Source: Syncephalastrum monosporum B8922 (Eukaryota; Mucoromycota; Mucoromycetes; Mucorales; Syncephalastraceae). From it: a stretch of DNA of 64,000 nt. Under the pieces are notes generated by a model. It saw only the letters and a list, made by a program, of their open reading frames with translations. It ran no database searches and was not told the origin of the DNA. The translations under genes were made by a program, and so were the position numbers. The DNA is taken from contig JNEN01000841.1 of the NCBI GenBank assembly GCA_000697355.1, forward strand, positions 272,792-336,791, read 5' to 3'. Of this stretch, positions 45,601-58,104 are shown in pieces (within the stretch, counting starts at the first letter, position 1; each line of letters begins with the position of its first letter).

Positions 45601-46468
45601 GTGGCTGTTACCGGACTGGCCAGATTGGCCGGACTGGCCGGACTGACCCGAGTCTCGTCGTTGAGACAGGCTGGCGGGAGAGGCGTCGGTTGCGGGGAGA
45701 CTGCCAAAGGTGACCTCGGAGGTCTTGAGGATGGCAGGTGCATCCGACGTCTTTGCGTTGGGTGCAGACTGAGCGGCGGCGTCCGCAGCGGCTGGCTGAT
45801 TGATAGATCCAAATTGGATAGGCGCTGTAGACAGATAATAAGAAAAAAAGAAGAAGACGTATACGTTAGTAAAGTGATATGGAATGAAACGAGATAAAGG
45901 CGTATCAAATGGATCACTGATCCTCTTTTTTTTTTCTTTTTTTTTTGGCCAGAACAATGAAAGAAAGGGTTGACTTACCAGCATCGCTCGGCGGAGCTCT
46001 AGGCAGCTGTACGGAAGCGTTCCGCGGGGTCTTCATAGCAGGCGAGGATTGTGCTTGCTTGGGCGATGAACTAGAGGTGAAACGAGAGTCAAGGGCATGA
46101 TAGGGTTTGGTTTTGGTTTTGCTTTTAGTTTTGGGATTGGATTTGGCATTGGATGTGTCCAGCGTGCCATCGTGAGCGTTATGAGTGGGTAAAAAAGGAT
46201 ACAAGTTGGGATTCTTTGGCGAAGCACCCTTCTGATTGGTCTGAGCAGGAGAGCCGTTTAGCTGCTGCGAGTTGGCACCATTCGACTGTTGTTTTGGTTC
46301 AGGAGCGGATGGGGTGGTGTTCGAGGGGGATTGAGTGGCGCTGGAGCGTTGGGATGGGGATTGATCTTGGATCTGCGAGCTTCTCTTGGCAGCCTCTGCG
46401 TAGTTGAACACTGCTTGTGGAGTTGACTTGGCGTTTTGAGTGTCGGATGTGTTTGGAGTTCTATTCAT
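42613..46468 (-). CDS. Translation initiation factor eIF4G
   Basis: Scaffold of the cap-binding complex, bringing together eIF4E, eIF4A and poly(A)-binding protein. Three exons: 46468-45979, 45824-45448 and 45393-42613, giving 1215 aa. The N-terminal 290 residues are Ser/Gln/Pro-rich and disordered, with a GQSG tandem repeat. Residues about 400-575 are an almost pure Lys/Glu/Ala helix (EEAKRKAEEE units). An eIF4E-binding motif YDPQFLM is at about residue 630. An RG-rich linker and RWMPLAVRKR precede the MIF4G domain (about 813-1050, with VKSLLNKLTLEKFDSISDQI). A TATA box is seen about 92 bp upstream on the minus strand. No MA3 domain follows, as in fungal eIF4G. Confidence 0.95.
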
Positions 46469-47817
46469 TAGTTGAAATCAAAAGGGCATATCCTGGCAGG
46501 ACCAAGTGGCTTTGATGCAACAACAAGAATGTCGAGTGAGGATCGGATCGACGCATGCTTTTATAGCGAGCAACTTACTTTTGCTTTTTGTATGGGTGCA
46601 GGATAGGGGGAGGGGAGTTAAGCAAGTGCACCGAAGTTGCTTGAAGCAGTTGTTGAAAAATCAAAAAATATTTTTGTTCGTCCTTTTGCTTGCTTGAAAT
46701 TCGCTTAACACGTCACCTTCAAATTCATCGCAACATCTTTTTTTTTCTTTTTTTTTTTTTTTTTTTTTACGAAAAATACAACCAACCGACCAATCACCCC
46801 TACTTCCACGTCCCTTATAGCGCTTCACTTATACATACAAACACGCTTTTCAGTCGTGCTCTTTTATTATTCATTCTACATCATACACCCTATCATAGTC
46901 GAATGGCCGATCACTGCATCATGACTGTAGCCAGTCTATGCACTCTCTTGTCATGGGACCTGTTGTGCTGCATACGCTCTTTTTCCTCTGCTCTTTTTAC
47001 CACCCATGTTGCGATATGAGCCAATGGTTACCCCCACTCGAAACAATAGGATTTCAATTCCTTCTTGTTTCAGGTTCATTACTGCTTTCCTTAATGCTCA
47101 GGTTCCTTATTCCATCCGGAACCCACCTATTCACGAAAAAATTTTTCCTCGTCTTATTTGGGCGGGCAAAATAATCGCGACCCCGCCATGGCCAATTGAA
47201 GAAACACAATGCGTCCCGTGCCCTGGACGCCCTGCGTCATGATTGTTGATAGCTAGCAAGCATCCCTACTTTTTCTTTTAATTCTTCCTCTCTTTTCTTT
47301 TGCAACGCTTCTCTTTCAATCTCGTCTCCGGGACTCTACTGGGGCTGACCCTCGTATGTTTGGTGATGCGTCCGACGCGTCAGCATCGTGTCACAAAGTC
47401 ACTGTGACGAAAGACCATGCCCACAGTCTGAGGTACACACACACAAATTTAAACGGATGCAGAAAACAAAAAAAGAAAGCCGGCCCGCTGCTTCCTTTTA
47501 TATACACACCCGCGCTATGAATAGGTCGAGAGAATATGACGCCGATTCACGGACGGCCCATCGTAGGCACACGCCAACGGGGCCGGGTGCATCAAAATAT
47601 CCTAATTCCCGCACAAATAAACTTCGCGCAAGGAGGCGCTGAGCACCAAATCTTATCCTCTCTGTGTTATGATAGAAAATTCTTTTATGTTTTCAGGCCC
47701 CCCACGTAAATGACAGGGACTATGCCAACTGTAGTACAGGATATTACAAAACGAGAAATGACAGAAAAATGATAGAAAATGCGGAGAGATGTGTGGCGAA
47801 GGGGGTTGCGGAGGGAA
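46469..47817. promoter_or_regulatory. eIF4G upstream region, 1.35 kb
   Basis: Lies between the eIF4G start and the chitin deacetylase stop. On the minus strand CTATAAAAG at 46558-46566 is a good TATA box for eIF4G. A poly-T tract spans about 46739-46768 (poly-A on the minus strand). Plus-strand open frames here (46690-47242) are low-complexity and not called. Confidence 0.5.
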
Positions 47818-49456
47818 TTAGGCAAGAGCAAAGGCGCTGATGACAAGCGCGGCGGCTGCGCCTGTGAGAGTAGGCAGGAACGCAGATGCGGCGCTGGTGT
47901 CGGACGATGCGCTGCTGCTAGCGTCTGAAGACGAAGAGGCGTCACCGCTTGCGCCACCGGTGGAGGCCGAGCCACTGGTGCTGGCCGCAGCCGACGATGA
48001 AACGGAGGAAGAAGTGCTGGTGGAGTTGTTGGCCTCGGTCGGGTAGACAAAGTTAGTCTCCCAGTAAGGCTGAGAGATGTTCATGCATTCCTGGACAGTG
48101 ACGACGTTGAAGGTCTCCTGGAGCTTGGGCAGCCACTTCTCGGTCATGGACACGGTCGAGTTGTTCAGCTCGTGCTCGAGCACAATGTGGCCATGCTCGT
48201 TGTCGGAGCCGTTCTGACGCGCTGCGATCCAGCCTTCAAAGTAGCCATCCACCGTGTCGGGGCTAAGGTCTCCACCGCCATCACCGGGCATGTTCCAGTC
48301 TAAATAGTACGATGTAATAATAAGTATACCAGACCTATGGGATAACGAGCAGGTAACTTACCGTTGGTGTCTTCATCCCAGATAATGGTACGCATGCCCA
48401 TCTGCCAAGCAATGGCACGAACACGGTCATCAACGTCACCATACGGCTAATCAAGAATATGAGTATGAGGGCGCTGATGGCATCATATCAATATATCAAC
48501 GTACAGGGCGCCAGCACTTGGGGGTGACACCGGTGGCCTCCTTGATGGCACGAAGGGTCCAGTAAAACTCGGCAACGACCTTCTCGTTGGACTGGGTCGT
48601 CATGGCAGGGTGGGACCAGGTGTGGACACAGAGAGTCAAGCCATCATTCAGGGCGCGGACGGCAGCCGCCGGGTAGGTTACCACATTGGAGCCAATGTAC
48701 TACACATAACCAAAGAAAGGAAAAACAATCATGTAAGTACATGCATGGCAAGTGTCGTGACCTTCTTGTTTGGGAAAATTTGTCAAATTTGGGACACTTA
48801 CAAACAGCGTCGCCTTTTGGTTGTTTTGCTTGAGCAAGAAGTTGTACAGCTCAGGCTCGGAGTACTTGTTGGTCGCATTGTCGTCGGTAGGGTTGAACGG
48901 ACCATCATCGTAGGTCAGACCCCAATCGCCCGCACGCGGGCAGTAGTAGATATCCTCGGGGAGGTAGCTGACCTTGGGCTTGACGCAGTTGGTGTCGGAC
49001 CACCAGCAGTAAGCATCCTTGTCCGCGTCATAGCTGTCGTCCATGACGACGTTGCCATCCTTGTCCGCCTTTTGCACTGTCGCATTCGGGACGTGACTCC
49101 AGTCAATGGAGTTAATCACAGCTTCGATCTCTGCGCCGGTGGTGGTGGGCGAACCCCAGGGCTCAGGATAGGAGCTATTGGCTAGGATAAGTATCGCATA
49201 ACGAGGATGAGCCCGCTGCTTACCTCAGATTAAGGGTGGCAGTGGACAGAGTCGCGCTCGAGTCGTAGTTGCCGGTGGGGTAGCTCGTCGCGACGCCAGA
49301 CGAGGGGCCCTTAATATTGGCGAGCCAGGTAGGCGATGCGACGGACAAGACGCCCGACGAGGTACCCGAAGGGGCAGCAGAGGCGGAAGCGGACGATTGG
49401 GCGTAAGCCAATTGGCCGGCGACCATCAACAATGCACTAGTCAAAGTAATGTGCAT
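47818..49456 (-). CDS. Secreted GPI-anchored chitin deacetylase (CE4)
   Basis: Removes N-acetyl groups from nascent chitin to make chitosan, a major wall polymer in Mucoromycota. Five exons: 49456-49224, 49174-48802, 48699-48505, 48446-48362 and 48299-47818, giving 455 aa. A signal peptide covers about residues 1-19. NodB motifs are intact: LTYDDGP (Asp at about 167 and 168), HTWSHP (His at about 228 and 232) and RPPYGDVDDR at about 266-275, then DEDTNDW. The C-terminus is a Ser/Thr/Ala-rich stalk followed by a hydrophobic end (ALVISAFALA), typical of GPI attachment. TATATAAA lies about 75 bp upstream. Confidence 0.95.
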
Positions 49457-50439
49457 CTTAGATGATTGAAAAAAAGAGGAAAGTAGTGGTGAAAGACTGG
49501 ACCCGGTGATGAGAAAACTGGAAGGTGATTTTTATATACGAATCGCACAAGCCGTTTGCATCACTCTTTCAAAAAAAACTGCGCCGAGGCACTGTCCGAC
49601 CTAGGGAGTGTTTCTCACGAAAGAGCGCGCGTTTCGGCTCAGCAATGGAAAAATCGGCACTAAGCGTCTGACCGGGACATCAGAGCAGAAACGGTCATTG
49701 GTACACACGCACTAACGCGGCACCGACACAGGGCACACACACATACACGTAACGGTACGTTCCGCAACGGGTTTAAATTTTCGCAAAGTTTTTTCTGCTT
49801 CTATTATTGCATCCTTATTCACCCTTTTTGTAAATAAAGGCGTTGCCAACCCCATTCTGGAAAAAAGGAAAAAAAATGCAATTGAACGTTTACTGCTTCA
49901 TTATTTTGGTTACCATTAGAGAAACGCCACCCAGGAGAAACTTTCCAATGGACCCTATGACTTTTTCTTTTCAGAAAGCGGCGTGCCTCCTTTCGCAACA
50001 AGCCCCTATATTTACTATGGTTCTTGCGGGTTGCAGAATTCGTGAAGCGCCAAAGTGCTATTTTTACCAGAATTGGCGAATTTCATTCATCTCAAAGTAG
50101 CACAAGCTGCAAGGTTTTTGGGTATGACACCGAAGCCTGCTGTAAAAAGAAAAAGAAAAAAGATACAAACAATCAGGGACGCAAGGCTTTGGTGCCACAA
50201 AATGCTAATCGCGTACGCGTGCAAAGAATCAAAAAACGGCACTCAATTAAAACTGTGTCTAACCTTAAAGGTTTCCCATTGCCCTCGGGCCCGTCAATGC
50301 TATATTTGATCCATCCATTGAAGAAGCAAAAATAATTTTTTTGGAGTCGCGTAGATTATTCTGAGACATGGGGGCCGATCGACCGCTGCGGGGTCTTTTC
50401 GCGTCTATCAGGATGAGTAATGATGCAGCGAGGGCGGTG
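49457..50439. other. Intergenic, chitin deacetylase promoter and HEM4 3' flank
   Basis: A 983-bp gap. TATATAAA (minus strand, 49531-49538) lies 75-82 bp before the chitin deacetylase ATG. Frames at 49843-50335 on the plus strand have no recognisable content. Confidence 0.5.
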
Positions 50440-51183
50440 TTAATATTTATCATCGTAATCTGCGATGGCGTCTGCAAGCACCCGGGGTTTGGGTTGTTCC
50501 GCTACCACGTGTACTACTACTTGATGGCGCTGGAGATGGTCCGCTGAGGTGGGCCCAATCGCCGCGACTTTTGCTGGAGGTAATTGGATGCCGGACTGCA
50601 TGACATAATCGTAGCCGGAAGGACTATAATAGACGAGCCAAGCCAAGGGTTCTTCCAATTGAGCGAGGCGGGTTGCCAATTGCGGATGCGCACAGGTCGC
50701 GTACACACGGAGTTCGTGTACATCGATACCGGCCTTGGCGAGTCTCACCGGCAGCTCGTCACGCCGCTTGTCGCCAGCGAGAAACAGGAGGCGGCCATGC
50801 TGTCGTGCGACCAACTGGTCTCCTAACTCCGACGCTCGGTTGGCAACAACCATGGGTGATTCTGCAAAGCACGCCAGGTCCCGTACGAGTGACGCTGTCT
50901 TGGGTCCGACGATATACAGCTCCACATTATTCCATGCGGAAGGCACACGCGTGTCGTTGGCTGCCGTTCGCCAGGCCTCCACGGCGCGTTGTGAAGTGAA
51001 AATGATGCCAGTCAAGTTGTCTGGTCCGCGTTTAATCATGGCGCGCAATTCGGGAATGGATTGTACCTCATGATCCAGCACAGGCACGAAAATGACATTA
51101 TAGCCATGGTCTCGAAACGCGGTTTCGTATTCGTCGTTGTCGCTTGTCCTTGCCTTGAAAAGGCAGACACTTTTCCTGTCCAT
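50440..51183 (-). CDS. HEM4: Uroporphyrinogen-III synthase
   Basis: Cyclises hydroxymethylbilane with D-ring inversion, the fourth step of haem synthesis, in the cytosol. A single exon of 247 aa, the normal length. The two-domain Rossmann-like pattern is visible. The first domain has VCLFKARTSDNDEYETAFRD and GIIFTSQRAVEAW; the linker has LYIVGPKTASLVRDL; the second domain has RLLFLAGDKRRDELPVRL, LVYYSPSGYDYVM and KVAAIGPTSADHL. These blocks occur in the order of fungal Hem4. The sequence of this family is poorly conserved, so the block order carries the call. Confidence 0.9.
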   Translation of the reverse strand: MDRKSVCLFKARTSDNDEYETAFRDHGYNVIFVPVLDHEVQSIPELRAMIKRGPDNLTGIIFTSQRAVEAWRTAANDTRVPSAWNNVELYIVGPKTASLVRDLACFAESPMVVANRASELGDQLVARQHGRLLFLAGDKRRDELPVRLAKAGIDVHELRVYATCAHPQLATRLAQLEEPLAWLVYYSPSGYDYVMQSGIQLPPAKVAAIGPTSADHLQRHQVVVHVVAEQPKPRVLADAIADYDDKY

Positions 51184-51548
51184 GGCTATTTACTAAGGTG
51201 GCGTATATGTTGTCGTGCTGTTCTTTGATGTTTGTGTGTAAATACAAGCTGCAGAGTTGCCACAATTGAGCACCCGACAGCCGATTCGATCCATGACGAA
51301 GGCACATTCATGCACCTTTCCACTTTGTGCTCTTTTTGGGCAAAACGGAAGGCTCCACAAAGTGTATGTTTACTCCAAACCAAGGCTTCAGATAACTCAC
51401 GAACACCGTGGACCCATTTTCTACATGCACGCCACCTTTTCTTTTTTGCAACCAACAAGCGTCCATCTAAAGTAAATCATTTGTAAAAAACAGAAAGAAC
51501 AAAACAGATATCAGGTAAAGGAGGGGTCTAGAGATGTGTCCTGTATTC
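51184..51548. other. Intergenic between COA6 and HEM4
   Basis: A 365-bp gap between two minus-strand genes, containing the HEM4 promoter and COA6 terminator. No convincing TATA box or gene was seen. Confidence 0.5.
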
Positions 51549-51901
51549 TTATTTCTTGCCGGATTGCTGTGCAGATAGCTCAAGGTACTGCTTTTGCCGT
51601 ACCTCCAGTACGCGTCGCTTGTTGAAATATTCCACCTGCATACAGAGAATAACCGTTAATTGCTGTATTCATGCCATGGTTTTCGTCTATATTGCTGTAC
51701 ACATACCCAGCTAGCCATGCACTCATCCTCATAGACCTTCTTCTTATCGAGACAAGCCGAAGCTTGGCTGGGATCCTTTTCGACCGTGACGGGATCGATA
51801 ATGTTTAGGCGATCGAGACAGGCAAAGTATTCATCGCGCACTTTCCAGCATTGCTGACGCTGCTGGCGGGTTGGTGGTTTGGTGCCCTCGTCTTTTGCCA
51901 T
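51549..51901 (-). CDS. COA6: Cytochrome c oxidase assembly factor COA6
   Basis: Intermembrane-space thiol protein needed to deliver copper to the CuA site of Cox2. Two exons: 51901-51707 and 51635-51549, giving 93 aa. It has the diagnostic cysteine pattern of COA6: C18-x9-C28 (CWKVRDEYFAC) and C50-x10-C61 (CLDKKKVYEDEC). Other twin-CX9C proteins have nine residues in both motifs. Exon 2 continues with VEYFNKRRVLEVRQKQYLE, as in the family. There is no presequence, which is consistent with Mia40-type import. Confidence 0.93.
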
Positions 51902-53076
51902 CGTGGTTATATGTCGGTGTATATGAGTATGAGTGTATAGTGGGTTAAGAATGAAAGTGGACGGTGGAGACGAGTGTAGAGACGCGCACCTGGCAGCAAA
52001 TACATTGTGCGTGGGTGACTGTCATTATTCCATACAGTGCGGATTTTATTTACACGGCAATTGTGGAAAAGTCCCTTCTGTACCCTATACGTACTTACTT
52101 AATCTGTTTTGACAATTGCATAAATACATTTAGATCATATAAAATGAGTGTGTAGTCGCCAGGGTTCGTCCTCTCTTCTCCAACTGATACACTTCGCACA
52201 GATTTTCAACCTGTGCATGGAGCTATCATCGTATGCCAACATCATACGGGTCTTGCATATTTTGCAGATGCTGAAATAGGTCCTATTGATAAACTTCAGC
52301 TTCATGACGTCGTCTCACTTGCCGCAGAGAAGAAGATGCAAAGTAAGAACAGGTGACAAGGCATCCGAAGTTAATACGTCACGGGCTGGAAAAACCAACC
52401 CGGAACAGGATGCAGCACCTGGACTGATGTTCTTCCACTTTTTTCGAACCAGAAACTGACGTGTGAATGCACAGGCAGTGCAAATGAATGGCGAAGAGAA
52501 AATGACAGTGAGACAACTTGTGTATATAAGCTAACATCGCGCATGATTAGTCAAGTTTTAATGCATATGCTTTTTATATGAGCTTATCGGGTCTGATCGC
52601 TTGTATAACATTACATAGACGGTCTTTGGGGAATATCTACAATGAATGTATGCTCGCACCAGCCATCCGCATAGAAACATATATATCATCAGCTTGTAAG
52701 AAAAGAACAGAAAAGACATGTTCCGGTAGAGCAGTATCCCTTTTTTTCATGGATGTGAACGTGTCAGTACTTGTCATCATGCAAATGGGCGCACACAGGC
52801 ACGGGAAGCGCGTATCTGGAAACTGACATTGATGCTAGATCTCTTTCCAAAGGGTGGCATTGATCAAGCGAGAGCTATATCTGTACAGGAGGAGCATATC
52901 TGGTGGCATGCGTACCTTGTTTACTGTGCCCGGAGAAAATCGTAGGTGACCCGGAGACGATACAAGCATGACATTTACAATCGGTTTTTAATAGGAGTAC
53001 ACAGGGAAAAAAAAGGAAACAATGATTAGAGCACAGTAGCAGTAGGAGTAAAGGAAACCAGAGACAAAACATCCAA
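51902..53076. other. Intergenic, 1.17 kb
   Basis: Between the COA6 start and the GDSL esterase stop. Short frames only, with no recognisable protein content. The COA6 promoter must lie at its left end. Confidence 0.5.
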
Positions 53077-54445
53077 TCAACGTGACACTTCAATCATGGA
53101 GTCACTGCTCGTGACGTGGATGAGCGGCGCGCTGTTATTGATGAACGGTGAAAATGTCCGCTGTCTTTTTTGTTCATTGCCGAGCAACCCAAGGCGCATC
53201 CGCTTCTGTTGACTATCATGGCGCCGCCGCAGCCAAATTAGGACAATCACGCACAGAAAAATGAGAGTAGCCACAAGTGAAAAGGCAGCGCTCCACTGGA
53301 AACCCGAGTCACGTTCGATGACTGGAGCTAAAAGAGGAGTGACAGTCGTGGTCTGCCAGGCATGTACAAGGTCGTCGAGCAAACCGGTGTTGGGTGGCGA
53401 GACGTACACGGGCGAGCGGTATTTGGAAGAGGGCTCTTCGAGGAGGGCTTGGACATTAATGTAAGGGGTATCAAGCGACGTCGAGGGCGCGTACGAGCCG
53501 GCCAGTAGGACACTGTTCGCAATAACGCGGTGGGCACCTCCCGTCAGGTGGGTACGGTCCCACCAGACATACTGGTCCATGGTTGATTTGCACACGCCGT
53601 TGCGGCACGCGTCGAGGTAGGCGAGTGTGGCATTCTCAAAGCCGAAAAGGGTCGGATTATCGACCACGTCGTTGAGTAGACTGTGTATATCCATGAGGTC
53701 GAGTTGCAATCCACGATGGTGTTTGTTGAGATGGACCACATCGCGCTGGAGCAGTGTGTTGAGCTCGTGAGAGGCGGCTGCCCACTCGCTGACGCGCTCA
53801 TGGTCGGCGAAAAAAGGCATGTGCTCCAGGGGAGGGACGTTGAACACCATAATGCGTTGGGCGCCAAATATCTTGCGTAGGTTGCGCACCTGCTCATTGA
53901 TACAATATGCGACAGAACTGACGTCGGGTGTGGCTTCACCTATCATATATAATAGCTCATCAGTAACTCTTGCAAAAACGCCCGTAGTATTCCGTTTCTC
54001 TCTCTTACCATGTACTTGATCGTGCGCTTTTTGAATATCGTTGGTCCCTACCCAAATGGCATAGACGGTATCGGCTGGGTCCAAATCCATCTGGAGGCTG
54101 TAGAACATCTCGACCTGGTCGCGTAGACTGGGCATCTGCTCCTCGGTGGATGTGTTCGGGAACAACGCATTGTCACAAGCGGCGCCCGAATATGCAAAGC
54201 TGTGGAGCGAGGCATTCCAGCCGACCGCGACGCCCTCACTCCATACGGGGCCATTTGTCCATCGATTAAAATTGCCCACGTCTGCGAATTAAGAAAAAAA
54301 GTTAGCTAGTCCGTCTTTTGACAACTCTTTGCTTACCCGAGTAAGAGTCGCCGAAAACGACTAGATTTTTGACGCTGCCTACTTCGAGCGCCATTGTATA
54401 TGAAAGAAGGCAGAGTGAGAGAAGGAATGGGAGGTGGGAACGCAT
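53077..54445 (-). CDS. Membrane-tethered GDSL/SGNH esterase
   Basis: Predicted secreted-side acyl or acetyl esterase held by a membrane anchor. Three exons: 54445-54337, 54281-54009 and 53939-53077, giving 414 aa. A signal peptide covers about residues 1-19 (RSHLPFLLSLCLLSYTMA). Block I is FGDSYSDVGNFNRW (Ser at 34), followed by block III VGTNDIQ and block V WWDRTHLTGGAH (Asp 255, His 258), so the catalytic triad is complete. A transmembrane helix at about 344-364 is followed by RRRHD and a basic 50-residue tail. Intron 2 is 69 bp without an in-frame stop. The start at 54445 is chosen because the signal peptide follows it directly; an upstream frame adds only 17 residues. Confidence 0.88.
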
Positions 54446-55960
54446 GAGTGGCGTATACGTGGGTAAAAAGGGAATGGAAGGGGAGAGGGACAACAAGGGT
54501 ACGTGGTAGTAGGAAGAAAGAGAAGAGGAGAAAAAAAAAAGAAGAACGAGAGTGAAGAACGATTATCTTGTTTTCTCTACTCTGTTATACATCTTGCATG
54601 TGGTGCGCATATCACTGCTTGCTCGTTCTAAGATCTAGCTTTTCCCTGCTTTCCATGGTGAAAAAAAATGTAAGAGTGAGCTTTGACTGCTTCACTCATA
54701 CTTGGCCTTTAAAGCATGACTCCGCTCATGTTGCACCATCGTGTGTCCGGAAATCCGTCGCCTCTCTTTCATTGATCCGTGCAGACAAAAAAGAAAATGC
54801 TTATCCTTCCTTTTGCCACGCATTCCGGACTAGGTAATCACAGGTTATTAATGAAAATCGTACCCCAGCGTGTGTATGTCTTTATGAGCGCCTGCGTGTG
54901 CTGCCTCAGCCCAAACTTTTGCAGTGGGAGCTGACTTTTATAGGATGATCACATAATTGGCACAATGGAAGTTTAAGACGCGTAGGACCCCGAGGCTGTT
55001 CTCTGGGCTTACTAAAGGTGGAAAATTTTTATAAGTAGGCGGACTGGCCTACTTTGCGGCTTTTCTCTTCTTCTTATTCTGATGATTTTCTTTTATGCAT
55101 GCACCTCATATGAAGACGTGGAAATCAGTAATTTTTCTTTTGTTGATTTCTTGTGCCGTCCACATCAGCCTTCTAGTACATATGTACACATGTGTAAGTG
55201 AAAACAGGCTCAATTTTAAGTGTATATCCGAAAGACTAACAGTGGTCGGTTTATCGCGAAAATGCCAAGGATAAATGGTAATGAGGGCGATATGACCAAG
55301 ATATGGACAAGCTGCCGCGGCTGCCTTGTTTCAAGAAATTCTTGAATCAAGCAGTACATGTAATAATATACGTTTCGAAATCCGTATTGGACAAAATTGG
55401 GAATTCAGTCCCGGGATTACTCCCCGTGTGACACAAGTCTGGTCATTATAAATTGCTCCTGGAGCGATTGACAGTTGTTGCGTGCCTGTTAAACGGAGCG
55501 ACCGAGGCTCTCCGTCCTGGCGCCATTGGATTATCATTTGTTTCAAGCACCGAAAAACCTCACCATTTCAATTTCGACTTTTCCTCTTTCACATGGATCT
55601 CTCGTTTCGAAAACCAGAGGTTCTACTATTTTTCTACGATACATACAGGAAATATGCATATAAAACTGTTGCATCTTACTCTGAGACAGTCCAAGCTATC
55701 TCTAAATGAAAGAAGGAAAATAAGAAAGACTCTACAATACACCTACTGAAATGCCGATTTGCCGTCCCTGACCGCCGTCCATGATCATTATTTTGTCTCA
55801 GCAAAGAGAAAAAAACGCATATACGGACCTTGCGCTCGCCACTCGTGTATGAGGTTGCTAAACGGCATTTCTCAAGATTTCTTGAAGTTCCCCCCGGGAG
55901 GGACCTAGTCTGCCATTTTTCCACTCCCCTTCTTCTTTCTCTTTATTGTTCAATGCTACC
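54446..55960. other. Divergent intergenic region, 1.5 kb
   Basis: Between the GDSL esterase and the MFSD1-like gene, which point away from each other. The sequence is AT-rich, with short frames at 54568-54837 and 55453-55749 that have no support as genes. No strong TATA box was seen near the MFSD1-like start. Confidence 0.5.
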
Positions 55961-58104
55961 ATGGCTGACCCGAACGTGAGCGGCGCTGCCGACCGAGTCC
56001 ACGGTAACGACGGCGAAAAACCGCAACAACATAACAACAACGCCGGGCATATCTCTTTCCAGCCCCCCTCCGTCACTCCTCCCTCAGCAGCACGCACACT
56101 TAACAACAATGATACCGATTCAATCCATGAAGATTTATTCCCAGAACAAACCCACACATCCTCCGTTCTTTATAGTAAAGAACCGACGCTATCTTCTGCA
56201 AGCACCGTCGATGACATCTTCTTGAAAGCCTCAACAAGCCTCAAGGTCGTCATCTTGATATGCATGCTCGCGTTGCCCGTCGGCTGCCATTACCTTGAAG
56301 CCACCGTCGGAACCCTCAAAACCGCACTTAAAACTGTACGTATAATATTTTTTATTTCCTTTTTGCCAATTCCCAGAAATGTGAAAAAAGTAACACAAAG
56401 TGTGTAGAGCATGTCCATCAACAACACACAATTCGGCATCCTCGTCTCTGCCGTAACGCTCGTCAACACATGCCTGCCCTTGTTTGCGGGTATCTTTGTG
56501 GACGATATTGCGGGGATCGGCTCGATCCGCGGCACCACTTTGGTGAGTGTCGTGATCTTGATCGGGAGCGTGCTTGTCTCTATTGGAAGCATGCGAAATA
56601 GCTTTGCCGTCATGATTACAGGTCAAATCATCTACGGCCTCGGCGGTAAGATAGAACAAAAACGGGTCATGATATCATAAAATACTTATACGGTACGTAC
56701 AGGCGGCATGATTGTCACTATGCAAGAGGGCATCCTCTCGCGGTGGTTCAGAGACCGCCAGCTCGCTATGGTGATTGGCATCTTGCTCTGCATCGCGCGC
56801 CTGACAAAATTTATTGCCAAGCTGGTGTGCTACCCGATCGTGCGTGCGACTGGATCGCACGCGTGGCCGATCCATCTTGCCACGTTGCTTTGTGCGCTCG
56901 GCGTCCTCACCAATCTACTGTATTGGTACATCATGTGCCGCAATGGGTGGGCGACCGCTACCGGCAAAGAAATCGCTCAGCCCAAGCATAAATACCGGAA
57001 CCATTTCCACCGCAACAGTGAACCGTCCTCTCGGGATGGTCTGGAACAAAGCTCCATGGCGACGTCTGTACGCCGATCCAGCAACAAGTTCAAGTTTTCG
57101 TACAAGCTCTTTTTGTACGTTCCGGGCACGTTCTGGATGATACCCTGGATCCAGTTCATCATGTCTAGTGTGCTTTCCTCCTTCGACGACGTGGCAACGT
57201 AAGCAGTTGATAAAAAGCTGCACAGTCTGGCTGATATTTGCGTAGTGAATTCGTTCAATTTCGGTTCAACACGACGAGCATCATGGCAGGCTACCAGAGT
57301 AGTCTGACACAGGTGGTGCCTATCGTGGTGGCACCCATTATGGGTGTGGTTGTGCATCGATACGGCAAGCGTATCACCAATCGTGAGTAAATTAGGGACC
57401 CGTGATATATATGACATCTCACATACAACATATAAGTGATATTTGCTACGCTGGTGCTGATTACGTCGATGATTCTCCTTGGGCACACGTGGGCAACACC
57501 TGCGGCAGGGATGATCATCTTTTCGTTGGCTCTGGCGTTAGGTCCAGTCTCAATATTAAGCTCAACGTCACTGCTGCTGCCCCATGAACTGGCTGGCACG
57601 GGTATGGGGTTGCACAAATGCGCGAATAATATAGGGACCACCATCGTCGCCGTCCTCGTAGGCTATGTGCAGGACCTGACCTACCACGACGGGAATCCGG
57701 CTGACGATAACCATGACCTTGCAACTGAGTACGACGGCGTCATGACTTTGTATCTGGTTTTGGCGTGCTGTTCAACTGTGATAGCGGGTGCGCTCTACAT
57801 AATGGACAGGAAGCTCCTCAGTGGATGGCTGCAGGCAGACAAAAAGGAACGAGACCGACGATTAGAGGTGGTGCGACAAGAACAGGAGGAAGAAGAGCGG
57901 GCGTATCGGTACCCGTATTATGCGGTGCAGCCCCAAGAACAGACTGTGAAACGCCACAAAGCCCTCAGAATGATTGGAAGTCAGATGCGGCGACGGAAAA
58001 CCTATGTCTATGTGGCCATCTATGGCTTTTGGCTGCTTGTGGCCTGGGTCATCTTCTTTACGTTTGCCCTGATGCCTATCTATCAGGATTACGACAACGA
58101 ATAA
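55961..58104 (+). CDS. Major facilitator transporter, MFSD1-like
   Basis: Twelve-segment MFS carrier; animal MFSD1 exports dipeptides from lysosomes, so a vacuolar role is possible. Five exons: 55961-56335, 56408-56645, 56703-57198, 57246-57382 and 57437-58104, giving 637 aa. About 95 hydrophilic residues precede helix 1. The early helices include TQFGILVSAVTLVNTCLPLF and GQIIYGLGGGMIVTMQEGIL, and the MFSD1-like loop SRWFRDRQLAMVIGI follows. A long hydrophilic loop splits the two halves at about residues 300-360. The C-terminal region has a charged stretch (QADKKERDRRLEVVRQEQEE) and ends with one more hydrophobic segment. Substrate is unknown. Confidence 0.83.

Noticed and set aside
44122..45897. 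591-codon plus-strand frame opposite eIF4G, rich in Leu/Gly
   Set aside because: It is the mirror image of the Lys/Glu/Ala-rich eIF4G coding strand. The eIF4G frame has clear domains and this one has none.
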